Both the position numbers and the translations under genes were made by a program. This document shows, in pieces, positions 24,380-32,159 of a stretch of DNA of 42,935 bases (the first letter of the stretch is position 1; each line of letters opens with the position of its first letter). The notes under the pieces are model-generated. The model worked only from the letters and a program-made list of their open reading frames with translations, was not told the DNA's origin and did not search any database. The stretch is from an uncultured Parafilimonas sp. (lineage in GTDB: Bacteria; Bacteroidota; Bacteroidia; Chitinophagales; Chitinophagaceae). The stretch is taken from NCBI GenBank assembly GCA_903882935.1, contig CAIRZB010000073.1, positions 1 to 42,935 of the forward strand, written 5' to 3'.

Positions 24380-24885
24380 CTATTCCATTTGCTTTGTTTT
24401 TTTTAGCCAGTATTTTAGGCGGCCCCATTCCTTTGCAATTTCGTCTTCGCTCAGCGTATCGGGGTCAAGGTGAAGATAGCAGCGTATAAAAGCACCAATT
24501 TGGCTTTCTTCACTGCTATCTTCTGTTATTGCATGCTGGTTTATTTTTTTTTAAACGTGTTTATGCTAAACTTAACAAGGTCATACGCAGCCATTACCGC
24601 ACCTAGGTAAATTTTGTCGTCTTCGGGCCGCTCACTGCTCAGCCGCGGGTCGCTGTGTTCCTTAAGCAAAATGGCATCCAGCATTTCCGAGGCGGCTGAA
24701 AAGCCGCCCATAACACTCTTGTCCAAAACGGCAAGCTTTACCTGCCTGCTCGGCTCTTTAATAAAGCCGGTGATAAAAACGTCATTCTCGTCTTTAAAAA
24801 CAAGCGGGTGCACCTTTGTATTTATGTGTAGGGCCAACGCATTTGCTTTTTCTTCGGCCTGTTGCCTAACATCATTTTCATTCAT
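24380..24885 (-). CDS. Tail chaperone G-GT fusion made by -1 frameshift
   Basis: The shorter chaperone frame ends TTT-AAA-AAA-AAA-TAA. If the ribosome slips back one base on the run of nine A (24544-24552), translation continues without a stop through INQHAITEDSSEESQIGAFI, RCYLHLDPDTLSEDEIAKEW and GRLKYWLKKTKQME to TAG at 24380-24382. The result is a 168 aa G-T product. The extension is coherent, charged and helical, has no start codon of its own, and lies just before the tape-measure gene, as in lambda G/GT. Transcriptional slippage on the A9 run would give the same product. Confidence 0.8.
24541..24885 (-). CDS. Tail assembly chaperone G (frame-0 product)
   Basis: The 114 aa protein starts MNENDVRQQAEEKANALALH and continues INTKVHPLVFKDENDVFITG and RQVKLAVLDKSVMGGFSAAS, typical of short tail assembly chaperones seen after tube genes in Bacteroidota myophages. 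It coats the tape measure during tail assembly. It ends with KKK on the slippery A-run that feeds the -1 product. The position, tube gene upstream and tape measure downstream, supports the call. Confidence 0.82.
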   Translation of the reverse strand: MNENDVRQQAEEKANALALHINTKVHPLVFKDENDVFITGFIKEPSRQVKLAVLDKSVMGGFSAASEMLDAILLKEHSDPRLSSERPEDDKIYLGAVMAAYDLVKFSINTFKKK

Positions 24886-25005
24886 TTTTTTAATGGTTTA
24901 AGGTTATTTGTATGTTTTAGGTTTGGTGGGTAGCAAGAAAATTGATTCATTATCAAATCGCGGTCTTGGCCTGGCTTAACAGTGTTTGGTAATGCCAGTT
25001 GGCCG

Positions 25006-25428
25006 CTAACGGTCAATGCTGCCAATTATCAGCGGTATTTTTACTAGTAGTTTGGTGTCGCCTTGTTTTGCAGCAAAAGGGTCTTCCAAAAATTCTACAG
25101 CGCGTAAAACATCTTTGGTTGCATTTATGGTGCTGCTGCCATACAATACGGTGATTTGAAACGGTGCTATTTGCAGCGGGTCTCTGCCAGGGCTAGCCGA
25201 AATAATGTTTTTCCATTCGTCTAAATACAGCTCCAAGTCACCGCTGTACTCGTAATTGCCGTAACCCCGGCTTATAGGCTGGCTGCCGGCACCGTAGTTA
25301 TTTTCTTTTTTTTGCTTGCGGTTGTAATTAATGGCCGTTATGCCAACAACGGGTACCCCAAATAGCACCAATTTTATGTTGGCCCAGGAATAATTTATAC
25401 CGTTGATGAGTGGGTTTACTAAAGGCAT
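25006..25428 (-). CDS. Phage tail tube protein
   Basis: The start at MPLVNPLINGINYSWAN is preferred (25428); the longer frame from 25476 runs into AATTTGAAAATG-type repeat DNA. The 140 aa protein is a compact beta barrel: IKLVLFGVPVVGITAINYNR, an insert with QPISRGYGNYEYSGDLELYL, then APFQITVLYGSSTINATKDV and TKLLVKIPLIIGSI. Tail tube proteins of Mu-like phages (gpM type) have this size and follow the sheath gene directly, as here. It stacks into hexameric rings to form the inner tube. Confidence 0.72.
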   Translation of the reverse strand: MPLVNPLINGINYSWANIKLVLFGVPVVGITAINYNRKQKKENNYGAGSQPISRGYGNYEYSGDLELYLDEWKNIISASPGRDPLQIAPFQITVLYGSSTINATKDVLRAVEFLEDPFAAKQGDTKLLVKIPLIIGSIDR

Positions 25429-25460
25429 GATGTTAATTTGAAAATGTGAAAATGTAGTGT
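25429..25460. repeat. TTTGAAAATG-type repeat upstream of tube gene
   Basis: Plus-strand AATTTGAAAATG followed by TGAAAATG. Similar motifs occur at 28300-28470 and 34740-34800, always between phage genes. Function unknown. Confidence 0.5.
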
Positions 25461-25521
25461 AAAACTTATCAAACAATGAATTTAAAAATGCGAAGCCGGT
25501 AGTTTGTAATCTTCAAATTGC

Positions 25522-27054
25522 CTAGTTGATTGTTACGTTAAAGCCAATGTTTACCACGATGTTTCTGGCGGTGCCTTTAGGAAGCAGACTGATGGCAATA
25601 GTAACCTTGCTGGTACCCAATACGTTTTGCGCTGGGTTTACTGCCACTGAATAATCGCTTAAATCGCCATCGCGCAGCATTTGGGCCAGCGGCTCTTCGG
25701 CCTGGGTTTGAAAATATGCCGCTGTATAATCAGCGATGGTGCCGTTTGTGTTTAGGGTTATGGGGCTGTTTAATGCAGGTACTAACGCCGTGTACACACC
25801 GCGCGTTGCTTTTTGTATGGTACGGTTATCGCTTATATAAGCATAGTCGCTCGTGGTGGCAATACTTGTGCTGTTATCGTTAAAATAACTGCCTGCCACA
25901 CCCACAAACTTGCGCATGAATATGTAACGGTTGTTCTGCAATAATGTTAACAGGTTGTCGCTTATGCTGGTGTCTGCCAACAGTTGGCCGTTGGCAAAAG
26001 CTATGGTGTCACACTCCGCACCGTTGCTTATATTAAACTTGGCCGGCCATGCTATGCTTTCACTTACAGCGGAAAGAGATACTGCACCTAGCAATGCGCC
26101 CAGCATGGTGATTGATTTGCCGCAGGCCGCAAACAACCTGCTGCCAACAGCTACCCCATCCTGCGATATTACGGCCGAGCAATAATGGGCAGAAAGTTGG
26201 GAAAGGTCGCTAAGGGTGGCGAGGTCTGTAACTGCCGATATATCTGCGGCATACAATGCTATTACCTCTTTGTGTGCGGCCGTTAAAGCGGCACACTGTT
26301 GCTGTATCGCGGTTATATCCGCGGTGGCAAAGGCGGAACTGTCTTTGTAAATACCAACTTGGCGCAGCTTGCCCCCTGCAAAGTTTTGCACGGCAGCTAT
26401 TTCGACAAACGTATATGTGGTTGGCACAGTAAAAATGCCCACGTATAAGTTGCCTTGCGGCTGTATGCGAAAATACTCGCTTATGTGGTAATGCCATACT
26501 GCTTGCTTGCTGCCCACCCCGCCACTAAACTGGGTCAGCTCGCCAGTTATAGTGGCACCCGTGCTTAAAGCCACAAACAATGGTGTACCTGAATTGATGG
26601 CTATGCCAAGGCCGGGACGTGCTTTAATAGTTATTGTTGCGCTTGCAACAGTGGAACTGTAACCAGTGGAAGATGTGTTTGCGTTGATGGCGGAAGCTAT
26701 TTTAGCCGCCACATTAGCAGGTGTGGAATCGCTTGCAGCCTGTGTATAGCTGCCCAGTATTACACTGCTATTGTAAGGGTCAGCAACGCTTATGGTTACT
26801 TCATCGCCAATGCTGCCAACGGCGGTTACTTGGTAGGTGGCTGTGGCCGCAGTTTCGTCGTTGTAGTCGTTTAATATGCCTGCATTTTCTGCGTCGGCTA
26901 CGCTTAGCAATTGTTTTATGGGGCTTGTGCTTGAAAAACCTGCGGGCAATGTGCCGACAGTGTAAAATATAAGCCCACTTATATGGTCTTCGCCGGGTAG
27001 TGGCCTGCCCAAGCCACCTTGCCCAAGTACGAACGAAATGTTGTTTAATGCCAT
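25522..27054 (-). CDS. Contractile tail sheath protein (DUF2586-like)
   Basis: The 510 aa protein opens MALNNISFVLGQGGLGRPLP, then GEDHISGLIFYTV, which is the N-terminus seen in DUF2586-type sheath proteins of Bacteroidota Mu-like phages. Later blocks include WHYHISEYFRIQPQGNLYVG, LSQLSAHYCSAVISQDG, NRYIFMRKFVGVAGSYFNDN and a C-terminal strand pair (VTIAISLLPKGTARNIVVNI). An inserted domain at about 75-185 (SVADPYNSSVILGSYTQAAS) resembles surface decoration. The sheath contracts to drive the tube through the host envelope. It shows this is a myovirus-type particle. Confidence 0.85.
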   Translation of the reverse strand: MALNNISFVLGQGGLGRPLPGEDHISGLIFYTVGTLPAGFSSTSPIKQLLSVADAENAGILNDYNDETAATATYQVTAVGSIGDEVTISVADPYNSSVILGSYTQAASDSTPANVAAKIASAINANTSSTGYSSTVASATITIKARPGLGIAINSGTPLFVALSTGATITGELTQFSGGVGSKQAVWHYHISEYFRIQPQGNLYVGIFTVPTTYTFVEIAAVQNFAGGKLRQVGIYKDSSAFATADITAIQQQCAALTAAHKEVIALYAADISAVTDLATLSDLSQLSAHYCSAVISQDGVAVGSRLFAACGKSITMLGALLGAVSLSAVSESIAWPAKFNISNGAECDTIAFANGQLLADTSISDNLLTLLQNNRYIFMRKFVGVAGSYFNDNSTSIATTSDYAYISDNRTIQKATRGVYTALVPALNSPITLNTNGTIADYTAAYFQTQAEEPLAQMLRDGDLSDYSVAVNPAQNVLGTSKVTIAISLLPKGTARNIVVNIGFNVTIN

Positions 27055-27213
27055 GTTGTTATTTTAAGTTGTAGGGTGAATTGTTTTCTGGTTCAGATTT
27101 TATGCATGCTATTAACAGAAAGGGTTTTGTACATTCCGGCTTTATGTGCGGGGCTGTTTTTTATTGGGGGCAATATGCACCAGTCTCCTGCATGTTGTTA
27201 AGATTGCTTCCCA

Positions 27214-27245
27214 AAATCCCCTCCCTGCTTTTGGGGAGGGGATTT
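27214..27245. repeat. GC-rich palindrome between capsid and sheath genes
   Basis: Arms 27214-27225 (AAATCCCCTCCC) and 27234-27245 (GGGAGGGGATTT) pair perfectly around an 8-base loop. It may act as a transcript-stabilising or terminator hairpin, or as a dispersed repeat. Similar to 14324-14353. Confidence 0.7.
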
Positions 27246-27256
27246 AGGGGTTGGCA

Positions 27257-28267
27257 CTACACATTAAACGCACTTGCTGTTACAGTACTGTATAAAAACA
27301 CTTGGTCGCTAAAGCCATATTGCACGTCAAACTTCATAAGCCCTTTCAAAAAAAACAGCTCGCTGTTGTTCTGCAGGCGCATCAATTGCAACTGGTTGTC
27401 TTCGGTGCTGTTCATGCCAATATAAAGGTTGCTGCTGGTATCGGGCAAGCCTTCGCAAAACACAATGGTGTTGTCGGGCAAGCCGGCCAAAGGCACTATT
27501 TCATACCCTTTAAATTTGTTTATGCCCCTTTCGGTAGTGTTAACGCCTTTAAAGTTTTGGGTGGTGGTAATATAGGTTTGGTAAATCTGCTCGGTGTTAA
27601 TTGATACAAAAAACTTAAGCCTGTCGTAACGGCTGGGGCGGCTTAACAATGCTTTTTTGTTAGTGGCAGCCATGGCAATTAAGGCATTAAAAGCGTCCAC
27701 AATGTTGTAGTTGCCGCTTGCGGTTGCCTGGTCGGTTAATATGCCCGGGCTGGGTACTTTGTGTACTGCGCTGTCGCCCAGCATTTTTTTCAAGAAGCCG
27801 TCAAAAAAGCATATCTGCCCGTTTCCGGCACTGCCTGGCGTGGCTGTGTAAGTAGTGCTGCCCATCCAAATGCCCGCCTCTATCTGCTCAAAAACGCGGT
27901 TTAGGGCCATTTGTAGCATATAGTTCTCTGCGGTAACTGGCAGCTCGCGGGCCAACAAGGTTGGGCTAAGCTGTTCAGCAAGCCAATGGGCCTCAAAATC
28001 GCGGGGGTTAAATTCCCAGTAAGCCATAATGTCCTCCGGCTCAAGGGTGCGGCCGTCAATGGTAAAGCTGCCGCCGCCGCTGGGCGTTGCCGCACGTTTT
28101 TGCAAGGGGTTGGTAACATCCACGCGGCCAATAGTGTGTTGTTTTTTTATGCCGTCTTGCACAAAGGCGGCACCTTTTTGTATGGTATCCATGCCAAAGG
28201 TTGCTGGCAGCCAAAAGTAGCTGGCAAAGGTGCCCGCATACTGGGTATCATTAATAACTATAGCCAT
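27257..28267 (-). CDS. Major capsid protein
   Basis: The 336 aa protein follows the protease/scaffold gene and precedes the sheath. Its text is typical of HK97-fold major capsid proteins in Bacteroidota myophages: ASYFWLPATFGMDTIQKGAA, VDVTNPLQKRAATPSGGGSF, DIMAYWEFNPRDFEAHWLAE, INTEQIYQTYITTTQNFKGV and GFSDQVFLYSTVTASAF. There is no obvious cleaved N-terminal delta domain, consistent with the scaffold being encoded in the protease gene. It self-assembles into the head shell. The preceding intergenic region (28268-28468) carries repeat motifs that may fold in the transcript. Confidence 0.82.
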   Translation of the reverse strand: MAIVINDTQYAGTFASYFWLPATFGMDTIQKGAAFVQDGIKKQHTIGRVDVTNPLQKRAATPSGGGSFTIDGRTLEPEDIMAYWEFNPRDFEAHWLAEQLSPTLLARELPVTAENYMLQMALNRVFEQIEAGIWMGSTTYTATPGSAGNGQICFFDGFLKKMLGDSAVHKVPSPGILTDQATASGNYNIVDAFNALIAMAATNKKALLSRPSRYDRLKFFVSINTEQIYQTYITTTQNFKGVNTTERGINKFKGYEIVPLAGLPDNTIVFCEGLPDTSSNLYIGMNSTEDNQLQLMRLQNNSELFFLKGLMKFDVQYGFSDQVFLYSTVTASAFNV

Positions 28268-28295
28268 TCTTTTGTTTGTTTAAGGTTGAAAAAAT

Positions 28296-28470
28296 AATTT
28301 GAAAATTAGGAAATTAGAGAATTTGAAGATGAGTGGGAAATTTGAAAATGAGAAACAATTAAATTCCAATATTTTTTATCTAGTCGTGCATTTTTAAATT
28401 GCCGCATTTTCAAATTACTTTATGCGGCTGTTCCCATTTTCAAATTTTCAAATTGCCACATTTTCAAATT
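28296..28470. repeat. Array of TTTGAAAAT/ATTTTCAAA motifs between protease and capsid genes
   Basis: The left part carries plus-oriented copies (TTTGAAAATT at about 28309, AATTTGAAAATGAG near 28350). The right part carries the reverse complement (ATTTTCAAATT near 28407, 28438 and 28460). The opposed orientation would let the region fold into a long imperfect hairpin. No gene is coded here. Confidence 0.65.
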
Positions 28471-29701
28471 AAGGTGTTTTTCTTGCTTTTATATTGTTCA
28501 TCACCCTGGCACTCAATGCTATGGAGTTGGTAAAGCTTTCGCCATTCCCGTGGCCTGTGGGTATTTTTACGGCCTCCTTGTTAAGTGGCAGGGTTTCCAT
28601 CATTTCGCGGGTGCCGTCAAAGTCAAATTTGGCTAACTGCACCCATTTGTTTACCACGGCGGCATCGTTTTTAATACGGCCCTGCATGGCAAACTGGGTA
28701 ACCATGTTTTTGGCTTTCTCTTCTTTTGATTGTTCTTCAGTTTCTGCTTGGTCTTTGGCAAGTGCGTCCAGCTTGGCTTTGCAGTCTTCGTACTCTTTTT
28801 GTTTGGCATTAAGCTTGTTATTCAGGTCGTCCATGTCAGCCCGTAGTTTTTCAAGGGCGCTATTGCTAGCCCTGGCTTCTTCGTCAGCTTTTCTGTTGGC
28901 GCTTATCAGTGCCGTTTCAGCAGCATAGGCCTTGTTTTGCAGGCTTTTTATTGCGTCTGCAATATGCTGCTCAGTGGCTGCATCGTGCAGGCCTAACTGG
29001 GCAGTAATTTTTAACATTGCGTGCATTGGTAAAGGGTTGTTTTTAGTAGTGTAAAGTTGGTTTAAAATGTTGTTGCATTGCCTAAAGTAACTTACTAAAT
29101 GTGTAGTGTTTCCATCAGTGCCGTTTATAGGTTTTTCGTTGTGCAGGTATTGGGTGTTTTCGTTGGCACTGGTTTCCACCTCATCGCAAAGACCCACCTG
29201 TTTTGCTTCGCCGGCTTCAATAAAAGTGGTGCGGTGCATCATGCTTTCCACTTCGGCCCGGGGCATGTTGCTGCGGGTACAAACCATAGTAACTATACTT
29301 TCGCGCATGGCTTCCAGCATTTTCGCACCATCGTCGTCGTTTGTGTTGCCTGTAGGGTTAAATGGGTTGTGGTACATAAGTATACCATAATCGGCCATAA
29401 TACGCCTGCGCCCTGCCTGGAAAACAACACCTGCAATGCTGGCCGCTATGCCCACGCAGGTAGTATCCACTGGCGTGTTACTTTTAAGTATGGCATTGTA
29501 AATGGCATAGCCATCAGTTACCACGCCACCGGGACTGTTAATCCAAACCTGAATACGTTTTTTGCCCAGCCCGTCAAGCTGTAGTAATTCGTTTTGAAAA
29601 AGATCGCCCATAATGCCTGGTCCTTCCTGTTCGTCAAAGCCGATGTGTTTGTTGATGAGCATAATCGGCTCATCTGCCGTTGGGTCAACTGTGTAAAGCA
29701 T
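28469..29701 (-). CDS. ClpP-type head maturation protease fused to scaffold coiled coil
   Basis: Residues 1-190 are an S14/ClpP fold: QVWINSPGGVVTDGYAIYNA, the nucleophile Ser88 in GIAASIAG, and the catalytic His111 in GILMYHNPFNP. Residues about 230-330 form a long coiled coil (AAETALISANRKADEEARAS, ALEKLRADMDDLNNKLNAKQ), and a C-terminal tail ends SIALSARVMNNIKARKTP. This combination, protease plus scaffold in one ORF upstream of the capsid gene, is well known in phages. The protease removes the scaffold during head maturation. It is complete and probably functional. Confidence 0.85.
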   Translation of the reverse strand: MLYTVDPTADEPIMLINKHIGFDEQEGPGIMGDLFQNELLQLDGLGKKRIQVWINSPGGVVTDGYAIYNAILKSNTPVDTTCVGIAASIAGVVFQAGRRRIMADYGILMYHNPFNPTGNTNDDDGAKMLEAMRESIVTMVCTRSNMPRAEVESMMHRTTFIEAGEAKQVGLCDEVETSANENTQYLHNEKPINGTDGNTTHLVSYFRQCNNILNQLYTTKNNPLPMHAMLKITAQLGLHDAATEQHIADAIKSLQNKAYAAETALISANRKADEEARASNSALEKLRADMDDLNNKLNAKQKEYEDCKAKLDALAKDQAETEEQSKEEKAKNMVTQFAMQGRIKNDAAVVNKWVQLAKFDFDGTREMMETLPLNKEAVKIPTGHGNGESFTNSIALSARVMNNIKARKTP

Positions 29702-29865
29702 GGTGTAATGGTGTTAGGGTATGTGGGGGCTTGGGTTAAGGTTGCTCGTTATCTTTGGCGTTGCCAGCTTTGGGTAACTGTAATGCAAACTAAATGCATT
29801 GTGAGGGCATTTATTTGTAAGTAAGTTATTTTTTGCTCCCTTAAAACCCAGAATGGAGTATTGCT

Positions 29866-29873
29866 TATCTTTG
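29866..29873 (+). promoter_or_regulatory. Bacteroidota -7 promoter element upstream of cargo gene 2
   Basis: TATCTTTG matches the TAnnTTTG consensus exactly and lies 31 bases before the ATG at 29904. No good -33 TTG is seen at the usual distance. It supports independent transcription of this opposite-strand gene. Confidence 0.55.
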
Positions 29874-29903
29874 CAAATATTAAATACCCAACATCCAAAT
29901 TAA

Positions 29904-30494
29904 ATGAGCGCAGGCCTAAACCGGGAATTTATTGAAGAACATTACCGCCAAATGGGCGATGAAGAGCTACTGAGGGCTGTTACCAAGGATGCTAACGGCC
30001 TTACCCCTGTTGCCATTGAGGTAATTGAAGGTGAACTTGGGCGGCGTAAGCTGGGTGCGCAGGCAAGTAAAGGCCTTGCGGCACAAAATAAGCAACACAC
30101 CATGGCCGAAATTGATGCTTATTGCGAATTGCTGCAAAAGCTGCCCTGCCCTGTTTGCGGCCAAACATTGCACAAATTGAATGGTGGCAGTGTGGCAGTG
30201 GCTGCGAGTTTTTTGGTTGCAACCTCGTATTCAGTCGATAATATTATCGCCTGCCCAAATTGCCTTGATGAACTTTCAAACAAAGCACAAGCAAAAACCG
30301 CTTTACTTGGTTGGTGGGGTATTCCTTGGGGCCCGGTACGTACGGCCCAGGCATTTGATATTAACCGGCAAAGCAAAAGGCTGCACCACGCCCCCGGCCC
30401 CAACAAATACTTAAGGGGGTTTACGCTAAACCACATTGGCGAGGTTGAGATGTACCGTGATAACCCTGAAAAACTTTCATCCCTCATCGCATAA
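29904..30494 (+). CDS. Zinc-ribbon phage cargo protein 2
   Basis: The 196 aa protein begins MSAGLNREFIEEHYRQMGDE, then E-L-L-R-A-V and LTPVAIEVIEGELGRRKLG, a helical segment seen at the N-terminus of some Bacteroidota hypothetical proteins. It then carries two CxxC knuckles: C-P-V-C (82/85) and C-P-N-C (117/120), a zinc ribbon. The region between them (AVAASFLVATSYSVDNIIAC) is hydrophobic but may not span a membrane. It is transcribed against the phage operon and has its own -7 element, like cargo gene 1 at 23945. Function is unknown; a regulatory or defence role is possible. Confidence 0.65.
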   Translation: MSAGLNREFIEEHYRQMGDEELLRAVTKDANGLTPVAIEVIEGELGRRKLGAQASKGLAAQNKQHTMAEIDAYCELLQKLPCPVCGQTLHKLNGGSVAVAASFLVATSYSVDNIIACPNCLDELSNKAQAKTALLGWWGIPWGPVRTAQAFDINRQSKRLHHAPGPNKYLRGFTLNHIGEVEMYRDNPEKLSSLIA

Positions 30495-30502
30495 TGCCGC
30501 CC

Positions 30503-30964
30503 TCACTTCTTCACGCCAAAAAATTCCAAGGCGTGTGTAGTTTGCGCATAACCAATTTGGTAGGTCGTAAATGCGTTTGGGGGCAGCAACGCCTTGAGTT
30601 CCTCAGTACCCAAGGCGTGATAATTGGCCGGTGGTTCTTCCTCTTCCCCATACAAAACAGTATTTGGGCCCGCGCTGGTTACAATTAGCGCGCCACCGCT
30701 TTTTAAGTTGCGGTACATGGCGCAAAGCGTGTTAATCCAATTTTGGTCATAGTGTAATGTGTCGTGGTGTATTATCACGTCAAAATGGCTGGGCATTTCC
30801 AGCCTGTAAACAGGGGTATGGTGGGTGCCGTGGTGCACGGCATAACTACAGTTAGTAAAATAGCGGCGCGTTTCGCCGCCAGCCTCCAGTACTTTTTTAT
30901 GGGCAAAATATTGGGGGTATTTTTTTTGCAGTAGCTGCAAAAAAGGGTCGGGTTTTGTTTGCAT
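30503..30964 (-). CDS. Small class I SAM-dependent methyltransferase-like protein
   Basis: The 153 aa protein has a glycine-containing motif I-like block (KKVLEAGGETRRY), a middle block with FDVIIHHDTLHYDQNW, and the post-motif segment LKSGGALIVTSAGPN. This is the layout of a short class I Rossmann methyltransferase. It lacks the DPPY/NPPY motif of DNA N-methyltransferases, so DNA modification is not supported. It lies in the leftward operon, nine bases from the convergent cargo gene 2. The substrate is unknown; a phage glycan or protein is possible. Confidence 0.6.
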   Translation of the reverse strand: MQTKPDPFLQLLQKKYPQYFAHKKVLEAGGETRRYFTNCSYAVHHGTHHTPVYRLEMPSHFDVIIHHDTLHYDQNWINTLCAMYRNLKSGGALIVTSAGPNTVLYGEEEEPPANYHALGTEELKALLPPNAFTTYQIGYAQTTHALEFFGVKK

Positions 30965-31026
30965 AATAATTGCTTTTGGATTGCAAAAATTTAAGGGCAG
31001 CCCTAGTATCGGATGATAAATATGGC

Positions 31027-31236
31027 TTATCGTTCTTTGAGGCCAACTTGCGCTTCCCTCGCTGCCTTAGGGCTAGAGGTTGCGCCGTGGTTTGGGTTTT
31101 GGAAAAAGCAGCGCATCATGTGCACGGCAGCCTCGCTGGTACCCATACCACGGCTTTCAGCAAAGCCAAGCAATAATTTGTACAAGCCCGGTGGCGGGTA
31201 ACATTGCACACGCCTTTTTAGGGACGAACTTTTCAT
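31027..31236 (-). CDS. Small ribbon-helix-helix-like protein
   Basis: The start at MKSSSLKRRVQCYPPPGL (31236) is preferred; the longer frame begins at 31275. The 69 aa product has a basic strand (KRRVQCYPPP), helix 1 (GLYKLLLGFAESRG), a turn and helix 2 (TSEAAVHMMRCFFQN), as in RHH DNA-binding proteins. It lies between baseplate/fibre and methyltransferase genes in the leftward operon, so it may tune expression of nearby genes. The C-terminal tail is short and basic. The assignment rests on pattern only. Confidence 0.5.
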   Translation of the reverse strand: MKSSSLKRRVQCYPPPGLYKLLLGFAESRGMGTSEAAVHMMRCFFQNPNHGATSSPKAAREAQVGLKER

Positions 31237-31290
31237 ACACCGAATATTTTTGAGGGTTAAAGACGTTGCGTGCATACGCCACTTGGAAGG

Positions 31291-32142
31291 CTAAACAATT
31301 GCCGATAGCACAAATTCAAAGCTTAGGTTTGCTGTGCCAGCCGATCCGTCTTTCTTTTTTACAATAATACCGAAGCTGTTGCTTGTTTTGCTGCCTGCGA
31401 TAACAACAAAATTGTTTGATGCATCCGAGATTTGGCCCGCCGTGGTGGAGGAATTGCTGACCAGTTCCCCGGCTATTGCATATGATGCTGTGCCGACATC
31501 TGCAAACGACACGGTGTAGGAGGATGCCACACCACTGGAAATTACAGTGCCACTGGTTCCAGGGTCACCAATGCTAACCGATGAAGTGCGCAGTATTTTG
31601 TTGGGCGAGGCCACGGCCACGTTTATATTGGGGTAGGTACCCGACACCACGGCAAGGCCACTGCCTGTTAATGCCAGCTGGGGTATATTGGTGTTGATGG
31701 CCACCAGCGAGGCAAAGTTAAAAGCACCCGACCCGCTTAGCCCGGCTTGGAAAACAACCGTGCGTATTTGATGTACGTTGTACACGCTGCCGTCGGTAAA
31801 TTCAACAGGGTCGGCATTGTCGGCGGGGGTATTGTCAAAACCAGTGGTTAGCACGCCAACCGCCACATTGCTGCCGCCAATGGTAAAGCTGGCCGCCGGG
31901 GTAATGTAAACCTCCCCGTTAAAAAATACTGCCCCATCTGAAATATTGTAGGTGCTGCCGCTACCGCTGTTGATGCACCCGATTAAAATGTAAGGGATGG
32001 AGCTACTGTAGCCCTGCCCGATAAGGCCTTGCACTGCGGCGGCGATGGCCTCCTGGTAAGCGGTTTGCAGGTGGTTAAGCGTGCCTGATTTTATAGGCAT
32101 GCCACTTGTGGCCGAAATATAACTGGTATCTAACTTGCGCAT
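31291..32142 (-). CDS. Structural protein, probable tail fibre/appendage
   Basis: The 283 aa protein is low in charge and rich in Ser, Gly, Ala and Val. It begins MRKLDTSYISATSGMPIKSG, followed by TLNHLQTAYQEAIAAAV, then repetitive beta segments (SDGAVFFNGEVYITPAASFT, NAVAVASPNK-like parts) and a final strand region (KKKDGSAGTANLSFEFVLSA). The N-terminal 50 residues resemble a short attachment domain. Alternating small residues suggest an elongated or trimeric fibre. It follows the baseplate J/gp48-like genes. The exact class is uncertain. Confidence 0.5.
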   Translation of the reverse strand: MRKLDTSYISATSGMPIKSGTLNHLQTAYQEAIAAAVQGLIGQGYSSSIPYILIGCINSGSGSTYNISDGAVFFNGEVYITPAASFTIGGSNVAVGVLTTGFDNTPADNADPVEFTDGSVYNVHQIRTVVFQAGLSGSGAFNFASLVAINTNIPQLALTGSGLAVVSGTYPNINVAVASPNKILRTSSVSIGDPGTSGTVISSGVASSYTVSFADVGTASYAIAGELVSNSSTTAGQISDASNNFVVIAGSKTSNSFGIIVKKKDGSAGTANLSFEFVLSAIV

Positions 32143-32159
32143 AGTTGCATTTTTAATTT

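Noticed and set aside
30503-30964. DNA methyltransferase that protects phage DNA
   Set aside because: The DPPY/NPPY or PC motifs of DNA methylases are missing; only a general class I fold is supported.
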